In this document: piece by piece, positions 32,064 through 40,471 of the stretch
How positions within the stretch are numbered: position 1 is the stretch's first letter
Layout: each line of letters starts with the position of its first letter
Source of the DNA: Bacteroidales bacterium
GTDB taxonomy: Bacteria > Bacteroidota > Bacteroidia > Bacteroidales > WCHB1-69
NCBI GenBank assembly: GCA_016285145.1
Contig: JAEEQE010000008.1
Span: 1-64,000, forward strand
DNA length: 64,000 bases
Reading direction: 5' to 3'
Program-made: the position numbers and the translations under genes
Notes under the pieces: generated by a model
The model's database searches: none
Told to the model about the DNA's origin: nothing
The model's input: the letters and a program-made list of their open reading frames with translations, nothing else

Positions 32064-33215
32064 ATGAATTATTCCCAATACCCCTCCCCCTGTTACATCC
32101 TCTCGGAAGAGGCCTTGTTGGCCAATCTGCAGCTGCTGAACCTCGTACAGCAGGAAGCCAATGTCTCCATCATCTGCGCCCTGAAGGGATACTCGTTCTG
32201 GCACTCCTTCCCGCTGGTCAAGCAGTACCTGGCGGGTGCCACGGCCTCCTCGCTCCACGAGGCGCGCCTCATCTCGGAGGAAATGTGCTGCGACGCACAC
32301 ACCTATGCCCCCGTCTATCTGGAACACGAGTTTCCGCAACTGCTCATCTATAGCAGCCATCTGACTTTCAACTCGTTGAGTCAGTGGGACAAGTATAAGG
32401 AAACCGCACTGAACAGTCCAAAGAAGGTGAGTTTAGGGTTGCGCGTGAACCCGGAATACTCGGAAATCGAGACCGACCTCTACAACCCCGCCCTGCCAGG
32501 CTCGCGCTTAGGCATCTTGGCCGAAGACCTGCCGGAAACATTGCCTGAGGGCATTGAAGGTCTGCACTTTCACGTGCTGTGCGAAAACGACAGCTATGCC
32601 TTGGAGCACTGTTTAGAGGCCTTTGAGCAGCGCTTCGCCCACCATATTCGCCAATGCAAATGGGTGAATTTCGGCGGCGGGCACCACATCACGCGAAAAG
32701 ATTACAATATCCCCCACCTCATCCAGCTGCTGAAGGATTTCCGCAGCCGCTACCCGAATTTAGAGGACGTGATTCTGGAGCCGGGCGAGGCCGTGGGCTG
32801 GCAAACCGGCGTGCTCACCTCCACCGTGGAGGACATCGTGGTGAACAAGGACATCAAAATCGCGATGCTCAACGTCTCCTTCGCCTGCCACATGCCCGAC
32901 TGCTTAGAAATGCCCTACAAACCCACCGTTTTAGGGGCGCACGAGCCCACTCCCGATGACAAATTTGTCTATCGGTTGGGCGGATGCTCTTGTTTGGCAG
33001 GAGATTACATCGGGATGGGCGACTTCGCCTTCAACGAGCCGTTGGAGGTAGGCGACCGCATCGTCTTCGACGATATGATTCATTACACGATGGTGAAGAC
33101 CACCTTCTTCAACGGGGTGGCCCACCCCTCCATCGGGATGATTCACCGGGATGGCGAATTTGAGCTGCTGGCAGAGCCGAGCGACTATGCCTTTTATAAA
33201 GCCAAATTAGGGTAA
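32064..33215 (+). CDS. nspC: Carboxynorspermidine/carboxyspermidine decarboxylase
   Basis: The 383-residue enzyme has an alanine-racemase-like barrel with the PLP lysine in ALKGYS and a Gly-rich region (WVNFGGGHHI), then VILEPGEAVGW and the C-terminal YRLGGCSCLAGDYIG motif with the conserved CSCLAGD active-site cysteine region of the NspC subgroup. It decarboxylates carboxynorspermidine or carboxyspermidine in polyamine biosynthesis. ATG 32064 was chosen over the TTG at 32055. The gene precedes the HSDR_N gene by 6 bp. Confidence 0.95.
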   Translation: MNYSQYPSPCYILSEEALLANLQLLNLVQQEANVSIICALKGYSFWHSFPLVKQYLAGATASSLHEARLISEEMCCDAHTYAPVYLEHEFPQLLIYSSHLTFNSLSQWDKYKETALNSPKKVSLGLRVNPEYSEIETDLYNPALPGSRLGILAEDLPETLPEGIEGLHFHVLCENDSYALEHCLEAFEQRFAHHIRQCKWVNFGGGHHITRKDYNIPHLIQLLKDFRSRYPNLEDVILEPGEAVGWQTGVLTSTVEDIVVNKDIKIAMLNVSFACHMPDCLEMPYKPTVLGAHEPTPDDKFVYRLGGCSCLAGDYIGMGDFAFNEPLEVGDRIVFDDMIHYTMVKTTFFNGVAHPSIGMIHRDGEFELLAEPSDYAFYKAKLG

Positions 33216-33221
33216 AACATT

Positions 33222-33635
33222 ATGGCCTACACACTTAAAATACGGGAAAACGAATCGCGACAGGAGATTTTCGATCCAGTGCGGAGAAAATGGGTGGCCC
33301 TGACTCCCGAAGAGCGCGTGCGACAGATTTTCATCCTCTACTTACTGAATGTCAAAGGGTTTCCTCTTTCACATCTTTCGGTGGAACATGCCATCACGGT
33401 GAATGGCCAGACACAACGTTATGATTTAGTGGCTTTTGATGATGCACTACAGCCTTACCTGGTGGTGGAGTGCAAGGCTCCATACGTAAAACTCACTCAG
33501 GAAGTTGTGGAGCAGGCGGGACGCTACAACAGCACGCTGCGCGCACCCCTGTTATGTATCACCAACAGTCTGGAACACAAAGTATTCCATATCGACTTCA
33601 CCAATGGTGTCATCACGTCCGTAACGAACTTCTGA
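33222..33635 (+). CDS. HSDR_N-type PD-(D/E)XK protein (stand-alone)
   Basis: The 137-residue protein is a PD-(D/E)XK nuclease-like fold of the HSDR_N_2 type: D in QRYDLVAFD and the E-x-K motif in YLVVECKAP. These are the catalytic acid and lysine of type I restriction R-subunit N-termini. It lacks the helicase part and is far from the hsdM gene at 1-1038, so it is a stand-alone member of a family widespread in Bacteroidota, not a restriction subunit. Its function is unknown. It follows nspC by 6 bp and converges on the AMP nucleosidase gene with a 5-bp gap. Confidence 0.85.
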   Translation: MAYTLKIRENESRQEIFDPVRRKWVALTPEERVRQIFILYLLNVKGFPLSHLSVEHAITVNGQTQRYDLVAFDDALQPYLVVECKAPYVKLTQEVVEQAGRYNSTLRAPLLCITNSLEHKVFHIDFTNGVITSVTNF

Positions 33636-33640
33636 CGTTC

Positions 33641-34426
33641 CTACTCGTAATAGTCGTATTTCAGATGTTTTACGGTTATTCCCTTGTTTATCAACTGCTT
33701 TAGGGAATCGATACCGATTTGCAGATGGCGCATGCTGTAGTTTTTGCTGACCATCTTGTCCGATTTTTCCGTTTTAATGCCGTCGGGCAGCATGGGCTGG
33801 TCCGAGATGAGCAGCAACGCGCCGGTCGGGATGCGGTTGTAGAAGCCCACCGAGAAGAGCGTGGCCGTTTCCATATCCACGGCAGTGGCGCGTATTTCCC
33901 GCAGATACTCCTTGAAATCGTCGTCGTGTTCCCACACGCGGCGGTTGGTGGTATAGACCGTGCCTGTCCAGTAGTCCAGTCCATAATCGCGGATGGTGGT
34001 GGAGATGGCCTTTTCCAGATTGAAGGCGGGCAGCGCCGGCACCTCCTCCGGGAAATAGTCCAATGACGTACCCTCGCCGCGTATGCCGGCAATGGGCAGC
34101 AGTAATTCGCCGATGCCGATATTAGCCTTCAGGCTGCCGCATTTGCCGAGAAACAGAACCGCCTTGGGCTTGATGGCCGACAAAAGGTCCATGATGGTAG
34201 CTGCATTGGGACTGCCCATCGTGAAATTGATGATGGTGATATTCTCCCATGTGGCACTTTTCATAGGATGACCTTCTCCGCGTATTTGCGCACCAGTAAG
34301 TTCGGCGAAATTTTCCAAATAATCCTGAAAATTGGTCAGCAGGACATACTGGCCGAACTCCTCTAACTGCATCCCCGTATAGCGTGGCAGCCAATTTTGT
34401 ACGATATCTAATTTTGTTTTAAGCAT
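33641..34426 (-). CDS. AMP nucleosidase
   Basis: The 261-residue protein belongs to the PNP/UDP phosphorylase superfamily: GSPNAATIMDLL, the catalytic region with ATAVDMETATLF, and LLISDQPMLPDG. The enzyme hydrolyses AMP to adenine and ribose 5-phosphate. It matches the short (about 260 aa) Bacteroidota form, lacking the extra N-terminal domain of E. coli Amn (about 480 aa). A -7 box (TATTTTTG, 34460-34467) lies upstream, and the gene stands apart from aroB. Confidence 0.9.
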   Translation of the reverse strand: MLKTKLDIVQNWLPRYTGMQLEEFGQYVLLTNFQDYLENFAELTGAQIRGEGHPMKSATWENITIINFTMGSPNAATIMDLLSAIKPKAVLFLGKCGSLKANIGIGELLLPIAGIRGEGTSLDYFPEEVPALPAFNLEKAISTTIRDYGLDYWTGTVYTTNRRVWEHDDDFKEYLREIRATAVDMETATLFSVGFYNRIPTGALLLISDQPMLPDGIKTEKSDKMVSKNYSMRHLQIGIDSLKQLINKGITVKHLKYDYYE

Positions 34427-34459
34427 ATACAGTATTTGTTATAATCCTTTATTGGGAAG

Positions 34460-34467
34460 CAAAAATA
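34460..34467 (-). promoter_or_regulatory. -7 box of the AMP nucleosidase gene
   Basis: Minus-strand TATTTTTG, 33 bp before the ATG at 34426, with no well-spaced TTG. Confidence 0.45.
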
Positions 34468-34490
34468 AGAAAAACATCCTTACTCTCTTG

Positions 34491-35486
34491 TTATACTTCC
34501 TTATAAAACAATCCACCAATTCGATGGATTTCCACAAAGCCCACCTTATCGGACACATTTTTCTTATCCTGAAAAAGATAGGGATTCAATTGTTCCATGA
34601 CCGGTTCATCCCATTCGGGCACGTCGAAATGCCGTCGTACCAATTGTTCTATGCGTTGGGCATCCTCTTGCGGCATCGTCCCCAAATGTGCCAGCCGCCG
34701 CGACTCATAGAGCATACCGATGGCCACGGCCACGCCGTGGGGCACGGGATTTCCCTGGGCGGCACACAAACTCTCCCACGCGTGGCCGTAAGTGTGCCCG
34801 AAGTTCAGCACCCGACGTTCGCTCCGGTCATCAGGATCCAATGCGACCACAGTCTCTTTGAAATACACGCACTTCGCAACCCACTCAGGCCGTATCTGAT
34901 TCGCTGTCAAACAGTTCATCCCCTCCAATTCCGAAAAAAGATCCGTTGAAAAGAGTACCGCATACTTGATCAATTCGCCGAAGCCGCTTTTCAGTTCTTC
35001 TACGGGCAGTGTCTGCAAAAACGCCACATCGGCGGGCACCACGAGGTCGGGCTGGCGGATGACACCGACGCAGTTCTTGACATGGTCCACATCGACACCC
35101 GTTTTCCCGCCGTATGCCGCATCAATCATGGCCAACAACGTGGTGGGAACGTTCACACAGCGCACGCCCCGTTTGTAGGTGGCAGCCACAAAGCCGCCGA
35201 GGTCGCAAATCATGCCACCACCGAAATTCACCATAACCACATCTTTACCATATTGTCTGTCAAGCAGTTCTCGCCATATCTTTTCGGCCTGGCCCAGCGT
35301 TTTGGAGGCTTCTCCCGCGGGTACCACTATCGTATGGCAGTCGAAAGAGGCGGCCAGCGGCGACAGATAGTGCGGATACAGGGCCTGCACATTGGCATCG
35401 GCCAGCACCACGACCTGACGGACAGAGTGCTTCCGGAGATAATCCACAAGATGTTGAACAAGATTACAGTCCTCTTTCATTTCCAT
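34491..35486 (-). CDS. aroB: 3-dehydroquinate synthase
   Basis: The 331-residue enzyme shows GGGMICDLGGFVAATYKRG (NAD and substrate binding), VPTTLLAMIDAAYGGKTGVD, and the metal-binding residues in SGFGELIKYAV, NFGHTYGHAWE and PHGVAVAIGM. It converts DAHP to 3-dehydroquinate, the second step of the shikimate pathway. ATG 35486 was chosen; the frame can extend to a TTG at 35528 that would overlap the methyltransferase stop. It lies 28 bp after the methyltransferase and appears to be the third gene of typA-methyltransferase-aroB. Confidence 0.95.
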   Translation of the reverse strand: MEMKEDCNLVQHLVDYLRKHSVRQVVVLADANVQALYPHYLSPLAASFDCHTIVVPAGEASKTLGQAEKIWRELLDRQYGKDVVMVNFGGGMICDLGGFVAATYKRGVRCVNVPTTLLAMIDAAYGGKTGVDVDHVKNCVGVIRQPDLVVPADVAFLQTLPVEELKSGFGELIKYAVLFSTDLFSELEGMNCLTANQIRPEWVAKCVYFKETVVALDPDDRSERRVLNFGHTYGHAWESLCAAQGNPVPHGVAVAIGMLYESRRLAHLGTMPQEDAQRIEQLVRRHFDVPEWDEPVMEQLNPYLFQDKKNVSDKVGFVEIHRIGGLFYKEV

Positions 35487-35514
35487 GTTTGCTATATGTG
35501 AAAACGCGGAACCG

Positions 35515-36330
35515 TCACGGCTTTTCAAACACCATATTCAATCCGAAGAAGGCGTAATGACGTTTCACGCGGCTTTTGGCTAAACGCTGTTCCTGTTCGA
35601 TAATCTGCTGTGTGTTGTCCTTCTCGTAACGCCACGGGAAGCGGTAGCGTATATAGCGCACCGAGTTCTCCACCAATTGGAAGCCGGTGCCATCGAACGC
35701 CTTCCGCCATTGTTGCTCTGTGCGGATGTTCTCATTGCCCATCAAAACCTCCTTCTGTAAAATCTCATCATACACCGAGACAATACGTTTGAAACCCCGT
35801 TGTTTGAAAAGCATGGCCCGTTTGACAAGGCATCCGCCATTCTCTTCTATCAAAATCAGTTTCCCGCCCTTTTTCAATGCCTTGTAAAAAATGCGCAAGG
35901 CCTGGTCCAGCGGCTCAATATGATGAAGCGTGTCCTGAAGAATGATATAATCGTATTTCTCCTCCGGCACCTGCTGGTCAAAGACATTGGCATACTCGTA
36001 ATCAAACAAGTCGGCATCACCGAATGCCCGCCAGAAGGCCTTCCGTTGTTCAATCTGGTCGGCGTAAAACTCCAGCGTGGTTCCATAGGTGGGCTGGCCT
36101 TTCATGGCCAGATAGAGGCATGTGGAGCCATACCCGCATCCGCAATCCCAGATAGCCGGCTTTGTGGAAATGTCCACATACTGGTCCACATACGCCAGTC
36201 GCTGCATGAAATAGGCCTTGCGAAACAGCTGTTGCCGCACCGAACCGTCCGTAAGCTTGTAATACGGATACAATGAACGGTTCTGGCGCAGTTCCTCACA
36301 CAGATGCTGGTAAAACTCCTCCCTTTGCAT
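35515..36330 (-). CDS. SAM-dependent methyltransferase, class I
   Basis: The 271-residue protein has a Rossmann methyltransferase core: motif I IWDCGCGYGST (60-70), an acidic end of strand 2 near residue 87 (TLEFYADQ), DYIILQDTLHHIEPLDQAL (127-145) and KKGGKLILIEENGG (153-166). This resembles methyltransferase type 11/25 families acting on small molecules or quinone-like substrates. The C-terminal third ends RHYAFFGLNMVFEKP. It starts 8 bp after typA. The substrate cannot be named from sequence. Confidence 0.85.
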   Translation of the reverse strand: MQREEFYQHLCEELRQNRSLYPYYKLTDGSVRQQLFRKAYFMQRLAYVDQYVDISTKPAIWDCGCGYGSTCLYLAMKGQPTYGTTLEFYADQIEQRKAFWRAFGDADLFDYEYANVFDQQVPEEKYDYIILQDTLHHIEPLDQALRIFYKALKKGGKLILIEENGGCLVKRAMLFKQRGFKRIVSVYDEILQKEVLMGNENIRTEQQWRKAFDGTGFQLVENSVRYIRYRFPWRYEKDNTQQIIEQEQRLAKSRVKRHYAFFGLNMVFEKP

Positions 36331-36338
36331 ACATACAG

Positions 36339-38156
36339 CTATTCGTTGGCACCCGCACGCTTGTCAGCGCGTTTCCTTTCCAGTTCATCCAGGATGATCT
36401 TGCGCAGGCGCAACGACTGGGGCGTGATTTCCAAGTATTCGTCTTTGGCAATGAACTCCATGTACTGTTCCAGCGAGTATTTGATGGCTGGGGCAAGCAC
36501 GAGCTTCTCGTCGGAGCCGGCGGCACGCATGTTGGAGAGTTTCTTGGACTTGCATACATTAACCACAAGGTCGCCCTGGCGGATATGCTCGCCAATGACC
36601 TGACCGGCATACACTTGATCGTTGGGTTCGATGAAGAAGCGGCCGCGATCCTGCAACTTGTTGAGCGAGTACGCGTATGCCTGGCCTGTCTCCATAGCAA
36701 TCAAAGAGCCGGCGTGACGGCCCGGAATCTCTCCTTTCCACGGTTGGAATTCCATGAAACGATGCGACACGATGGCTTCGCCCTCTGTAGCCGTCAACAA
36801 CTGGTTGCTCAGACCTATCAATCCGCGGGAGGGGATGGTGAAAGTAAGGTGCACGCGGTCGTTGAGGGTATCCATCGACTGCATCTCCCCTTTCCGGCGC
36901 GACACGTAGTCGATGACACGCGATGACATCTCTTCCGGAACCAGCACGGTAAGCTCCTCGATAGGCTCGCATTTCTGGCCGTCAATCTCCTTGATAATCA
37001 CCTGTGGCTGACCCACTTGAAGCTCATATCCCTCACGACGCATGGTCTCAATGAGGATGGAGAGGTGCAGGATGCCGCGTCCGAATACGTTGAGCCGGTC
37101 GGGCGAATCGGTTTCCTCGATGCGCATGGCAAGATTCCGTTCCAACTCAGCGAAAAGCCTGTCGCGCAGGTGCCGCGAGGTGACGTATTTGCCCTCCTTG
37201 CCGAAGAAGGGCGAATTGTTGATAGTGAAGAGCATGCTCATAGTAGGCTCATCCACCTTGATGGGGGGCAACTGCTCGGGATTCTCAAAGTCGGCCACGG
37301 TGTCGCCAATCTCGAAATCATCCAGACCCAAGACGGCGCAAATCTCACCCGCCTCCACCGGCGTTTTGATTTTTTCTTTGCCAAGTCCCTCAAACACATA
37401 TAGTTCCTTCACCTTTGACTGTTGAACAGAGCCGTCTCTCTTAACGAGGGAGACCGTCTGGCCCCAGTTGATGCTGCCGCGTTTCACACGTCCCACGGCG
37501 ATACGTCCCACATAGGAAGAGAAATCCAATGAGGAGATCATCATCTGCAAAGTGCCGGGGTCGGCCTTAGGCGCGGGGATATATTTCACGATAGTATCCA
37601 GCAGATAGGAGATATCGGTTGTCGGGGTTTGCCAATCGGGGCCCATCCAGCCGTTTTTGGCGGAGCCGTAAACGGTGGGGAAGTCGAGCTGGTCGTCGGT
37701 GGCACCGAGGTTGAACATCAGTTCGAAGACAGCCTCTTGGGCCAGTTCGGGCTGGCAGTTCGGTTTATCCACCTTGTTGATGACCACGATAGGCTTGAGG
37801 CCCAGCTCGATAGCCTTCTGCGTCACGAAGCGGGTTTGCGGCATGGGGCCCTCAAAGGCGTCCACCACGAGCAGCACGCCGTCGGCCATATTGAGCACAC
37901 GCTCCACCTCACCGCCGAAGTCGCTGTGGCCCGGCGTGTCAATAATGTTAATTTTCACACCCTTATAGCGTACAGACACATTTTTGGAAAGGATGGTAAT
38001 GCCTCTTTCGCGCTCGAGGTCGTTGTTATCGAGCACCAGATCCTGCACCTGCTGGTTATCGCGGAACAGGTGTGCCTGATGCAAAAAGCGATCCACCAGC
38101 GTGGTTTTGCCGTGATCGACATGGGCAATGATAGCTATATTTCTAATATCCTGCAT
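36339..38156 (-). CDS. typA: GTP-binding protein TypA/BipA
   Basis: The 605-residue protein has the translational GTPase order: P-loop AHVDHGKTT, switch [26 protein letters not shown], then domains II, III and V and the BipA-specific C-terminus ([15 protein letters not shown]). TypA/BipA binds the ribosome and supports stress and cold growth and 50S assembly. Start [16 protein letters not shown] at 38156 was chosen; the frame to 38183 adds nine residues not found in the family. It is followed by the methyltransferase and aroB. Confidence 0.95.
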   Translation of the reverse strand: MQDIRNIAIIAHVDHGKTTLVDRFLHQAHLFRDNQQVQDLVLDNNDLERERGITILSKNVSVRYKGVKINIIDTPGHSDFGGEVERVLNMADGVLLVVDAFEGPMPQTRFVTQKAIELGLKPIVVINKVDKPNCQPELAQEAVFELMFNLGATDDQLDFPTVYGSAKNGWMGPDWQTPTTDISYLLDTIVKYIPAPKADPGTLQMMISSLDFSSYVGRIAVGRVKRGSINWGQTVSLVKRDGSVQQSKVKELYVFEGLGKEKIKTPVEAGEICAVLGLDDFEIGDTVADFENPEQLPPIKVDEPTMSMLFTINNSPFFGKEGKYVTSRHLRDRLFAELERNLAMRIEETDSPDRLNVFGRGILHLSILIETMRREGYELQVGQPQVIIKEIDGQKCEPIEELTVLVPEEMSSRVIDYVSRRKGEMQSMDTLNDRVHLTFTIPSRGLIGLSNQLLTATEGEAIVSHRFMEFQPWKGEIPGRHAGSLIAMETGQAYAYSLNKLQDRGRFFIEPNDQVYAGQVIGEHIRQGDLVVNVCKSKKLSNMRAAGSDEKLVLAPAIKYSLEQYMEFIAKDEYLEITPQSLRLRKIILDELERKRADKRAGANE

Positions 38157-38350
38157 TTTACATCTTTTTATAAAAACTTGCAAATGTACATAAAATTTTA
38201 AAATGTCACATTACAAGTCTGCGGGATTTGTGGAGTTAGGGAATTCTCGAATTACGGTTTGCGGTTCTTTGTTCTCGTACCTCCGTCAGGCGTTGCTTAT
38301 CTGTAGAAAATATGCCCTCGCACACAATATCGCGGCGCGGCACACACCGC

Positions 38351-38384
38351 CTTAACTCCTTGGTTTCTTAATTTCTTAACTATA
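38351..38384. repeat. Dispersed low-complexity repeat, copy upstream of typA
   Basis: Matches 14301-14334 at 31 of 34 positions, including the terminal TTTCTTAACTATA. Confidence 0.6.
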
Positions 38385-38404
38385 GCCCCAATCGCAAATC
38401 GCAA

Positions 38405-38430
38405 AAAAGGCGACCCGAAAGCCGCCTTTT
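38405..38430 (-). terminator. Terminator of mreB
   Basis: The stem AAAAGGCG / CGCCTTTT (38405-38412 with 38423-38430) sits 28 bp after the mreB stop and is symmetric, with A and T runs on both sides. Confidence 0.75.
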
Positions 38431-38457
38431 ATCGTCAAAAAATATTCACCTAAACCG

Positions 38458-39480
38458 TTATTTCATCAAGAACGGGAACTTGTCGAAGTTCTTCAGGGCG
38501 ATAGCGGTACCGCGGGCCACCGCTTTGAGGGGATCCTCGGCCACATGCACCTGCAGTTTGGTCTTCTTGTGGATACGTTTGTCGAGGCCGCGCAAGAGCG
38601 AGCCGCCACCAGCCAGGTATATACCTGTCTTGTAGATATCGGCGGAAAGCTCGGGCGGAGTCTTCTCCAAGGCATTGATGACGGAGGCCTCAATCAGGGC
38701 GATGGAGCGGTCCAGCGCCTGCGCTATCTCACGGTAGCTCACCTTCACGGCCACCGGAATGCCTTGCAGCAGGTCGCGACCATAGACCTCATAGTCCGCG
38801 GGCGGGTTCTCCAGATCCTCGATGGCCGACCCCACGTTGATCTTGATCTGCTCGGCAGTGGCCACACCAATGGCGATGTTGTGTTTTTTACGCATATAGT
38901 CGATGATATCGCTGTTGAAACGGTCACCGGCGATCTTGACAGACGTGCTGGTGGTGATACCGCCCAAAGCGATGACGGCGATCTCGCTCGTGCCGCCGCC
39001 GATGTCGATAATCATGTTACCGTTGGCATCCAGCACATCGATGCCGATACCGATAGCTGCGGCCATCGGCTCGTGAATCATCCTAACCTCTTTGGCACCA
39101 GCCTGTTCGGCGGAGTCACGCACAGCGCGTTCCTCCACTTCCGTGATGCCGGAAGGGATACAAATCACCATCTTCAACGCGGGCGGGATGATATACCCTT
39201 TCGAGCCCGTCATCTTGATGAATTCCCGCAACATCATCTCCGTGGCCTGGAAGTCAGCGATGACGCCATCGCGCAAAGGACGGTTGGTGATGATGCCCGG
39301 AGGGGTACGTCCTTCCATCATCAGCGCCTTCTTCCCGACGGCCTTGACGGTCTTCGTCTTCTGGTCGATGGCAATAATGGAGGGCTCGTCCACCACCACC
39401 TGGTTATTATGAAGAATAACAGTGTTGGCCGTACCCAAGTCAATGGCAAGTTCCTTTGTTAAAATCGAAAATAGACCCAT
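38458..39480 (-). CDS. mreB: Rod shape-determining protein MreB
   Basis: The 340-residue actin homologue has phosphate-1 ELAIDLGTANT, connect-1, the phosphate-2 segment IDIGGGTSEIAV and the adenosine motif GIYLAGGGSLLRGLD. MreB filaments position the cell-wall elongation machinery. MreC/MreD are not in the window. Intergenic space (39481-39645) holds the divergent -7 boxes for mreB (39515-39522) and the NlpC/P60 gene (39594-39601). Confidence 0.97.
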   Translation of the reverse strand: MGLFSILTKELAIDLGTANTVILHNNQVVVDEPSIIAIDQKTKTVKAVGKKALMMEGRTPPGIITNRPLRDGVIADFQATEMMLREFIKMTGSKGYIIPPALKMVICIPSGITEVEERAVRDSAEQAGAKEVRMIHEPMAAAIGIGIDVLDANGNMIIDIGGGTSEIAVIALGGITTSTSVKIAGDRFNSDIIDYMRKKHNIAIGVATAEQIKINVGSAIEDLENPPADYEVYGRDLLQGIPVAVKVSYREIAQALDRSIALIEASVINALEKTPPELSADIYKTGIYLAGGGSLLRGLDKRIHKKTKLQVHVAEDPLKAVARGTAIALKNFDKFPFLMK

Positions 39481-39514
39481 CTATCTATAAAATTTAATTT
39501 GTTTTGCGAAAGTG

Positions 39515-39522
39515 CAAAATTA
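39515..39522 (-). promoter_or_regulatory. -7 box of mreB
   Basis: Minus-strand TAATTTTG matches TAnnTTTG, 35 bp before the mreB ATG. Confidence 0.45.
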
Positions 39523-39593
39523 GGCTTTTTTACGATAATATCCTTATTATGTTACATAGAAAAGAAAGATTTTTTCAAACAGGGTAAAAATCG

Positions 39594-39601
39594 TATTTTT
39601 G
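39594..39601 (+). promoter_or_regulatory. -7 box of the NlpC/P60 gene
   Basis: TATTTTTG, 45 bp before ATG 39646; it lies inside the longer frame from 39499, which excludes that upstream start. Confidence 0.5.
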
Positions 39602-39645
39602 CAGCGTTGATTTTCTGTTCCCAACGAACACATCTGATCCGAATT

Positions 39646-40461
39646 ATGAAATCCAAACATCTGATTATACTCTTCTTCCTGACGGCACTTTTTGCCAGCC
39701 ATCCCGTGCAGGCACAGCACGGCAGCAAAGGCCGGCACAAGCCCGCCTCGTCCGCCGCCACCTCCGACTGTCCGCTCATCGACTCCATCATCGCCTTTGC
39801 CAAGACCAAACTCGGATGTGCCTACCGCTCGGGCGGCACGGGTCCCAACTCCTTCGACTGCTCGGGATTCATGTACTACACGTTCGACCATTTCGGCATC
39901 CGCCTCGGTCGCAGCTCCCGCGACCAGATCCTGATGGGCCGCAAGGTGGAGAAGAAAGACATCCGCCCGGGCGACTTAGTGTTCTGGTACCGGGGCAAAG
40001 GCTACGTGGGACACGCCGGCCTGGTGGTGAAAGTGGACAGTGCGCACAATTTCACCTTCATCCACGCCTCCACACACGGGAAGGGCGTGCGGTTAGACGA
40101 GTCCACGGGCGACTGGTATGCCCGAACCTACGCGGGCGCGCGACGCATCATCGAATGCGACGAACAGCACCGCGCCCGGATGATCCAGCCCGACGGGAAA
40201 CCCTCCGCCATCGCAGTTGAAACACCTGTTGTCCGCGATTCCGCACAAACCGCCACCTCCAACCAATCCGGCACACCCCAAAAGGCGGAAACGCACACCA
40301 CGCCCGCCCCGAAAATCATCTACCATAAAATCAAATCCGGAGAAACCCTAACCTCCATCGCCAAGAAATACCATGTCACCGTCAAGCAAATCAAACAGTG
40401 GAACCATTTGCGGTCGGATATGATACGGGCGGGAGAAAAATTGAAAATCCATCGAAAGTAA
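39646..40461 (+). CDS. Secreted NlpC/P60 peptidase with LysM domain
   Basis: The 271-residue protein has a signal peptide (1-23, VQA). The NlpC/P60 domain (about 43-170) has the triad C72 (FDCSGF), H123 (VGHAG) and H140 (FIHAS). A threonine-serine-rich linker and a LysM domain (about 226-269, HKIKSGETLTSIAKKYHV) follow. This pair is characteristic of peptidoglycan endopeptidases: LysM binds the glycan and NlpC/P60 cleaves the stem peptide. ATG 39646 was chosen because the longer frame covers the promoter. Downstream by 10 bp is a subtilisin with T9SS domain. Confidence 0.93.
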   Translation: MKSKHLIILFFLTALFASHPVQAQHGSKGRHKPASSAATSDCPLIDSIIAFAKTKLGCAYRSGGTGPNSFDCSGFMYYTFDHFGIRLGRSSRDQILMGRKVEKKDIRPGDLVFWYRGKGYVGHAGLVVKVDSAHNFTFIHASTHGKGVRLDESTGDWYARTYAGARRIIECDEQHRARMIQPDGKPSAIAVETPVVRDSAQTATSNQSGTPQKAETHTTPAPKIIYHKIKSGETLTSIAKKYHVTVKQIKQWNHLRSDMIRAGEKLKIHRK

Positions 40462-40471
40462 TTATACCCTT

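Larger units (their letters stand above)
38157..38457. other. Intergenic region between mreB and typA
   Basis: Of the 301 bp, 38351-38384 is a copy of the CTTAATTTCTTAG-type repeat and 38405-38430 is the mreB terminator. The rest has no coding frame or recognised RNA. No complete promoter was found for typA. Confidence 0.5.

Noticed and set aside
33222..33635. Part of the type I restriction system with hsdM
   Set aside because: It is 32 kb away, lacks helicase motifs and belongs to the stand-alone HSDR_N family.
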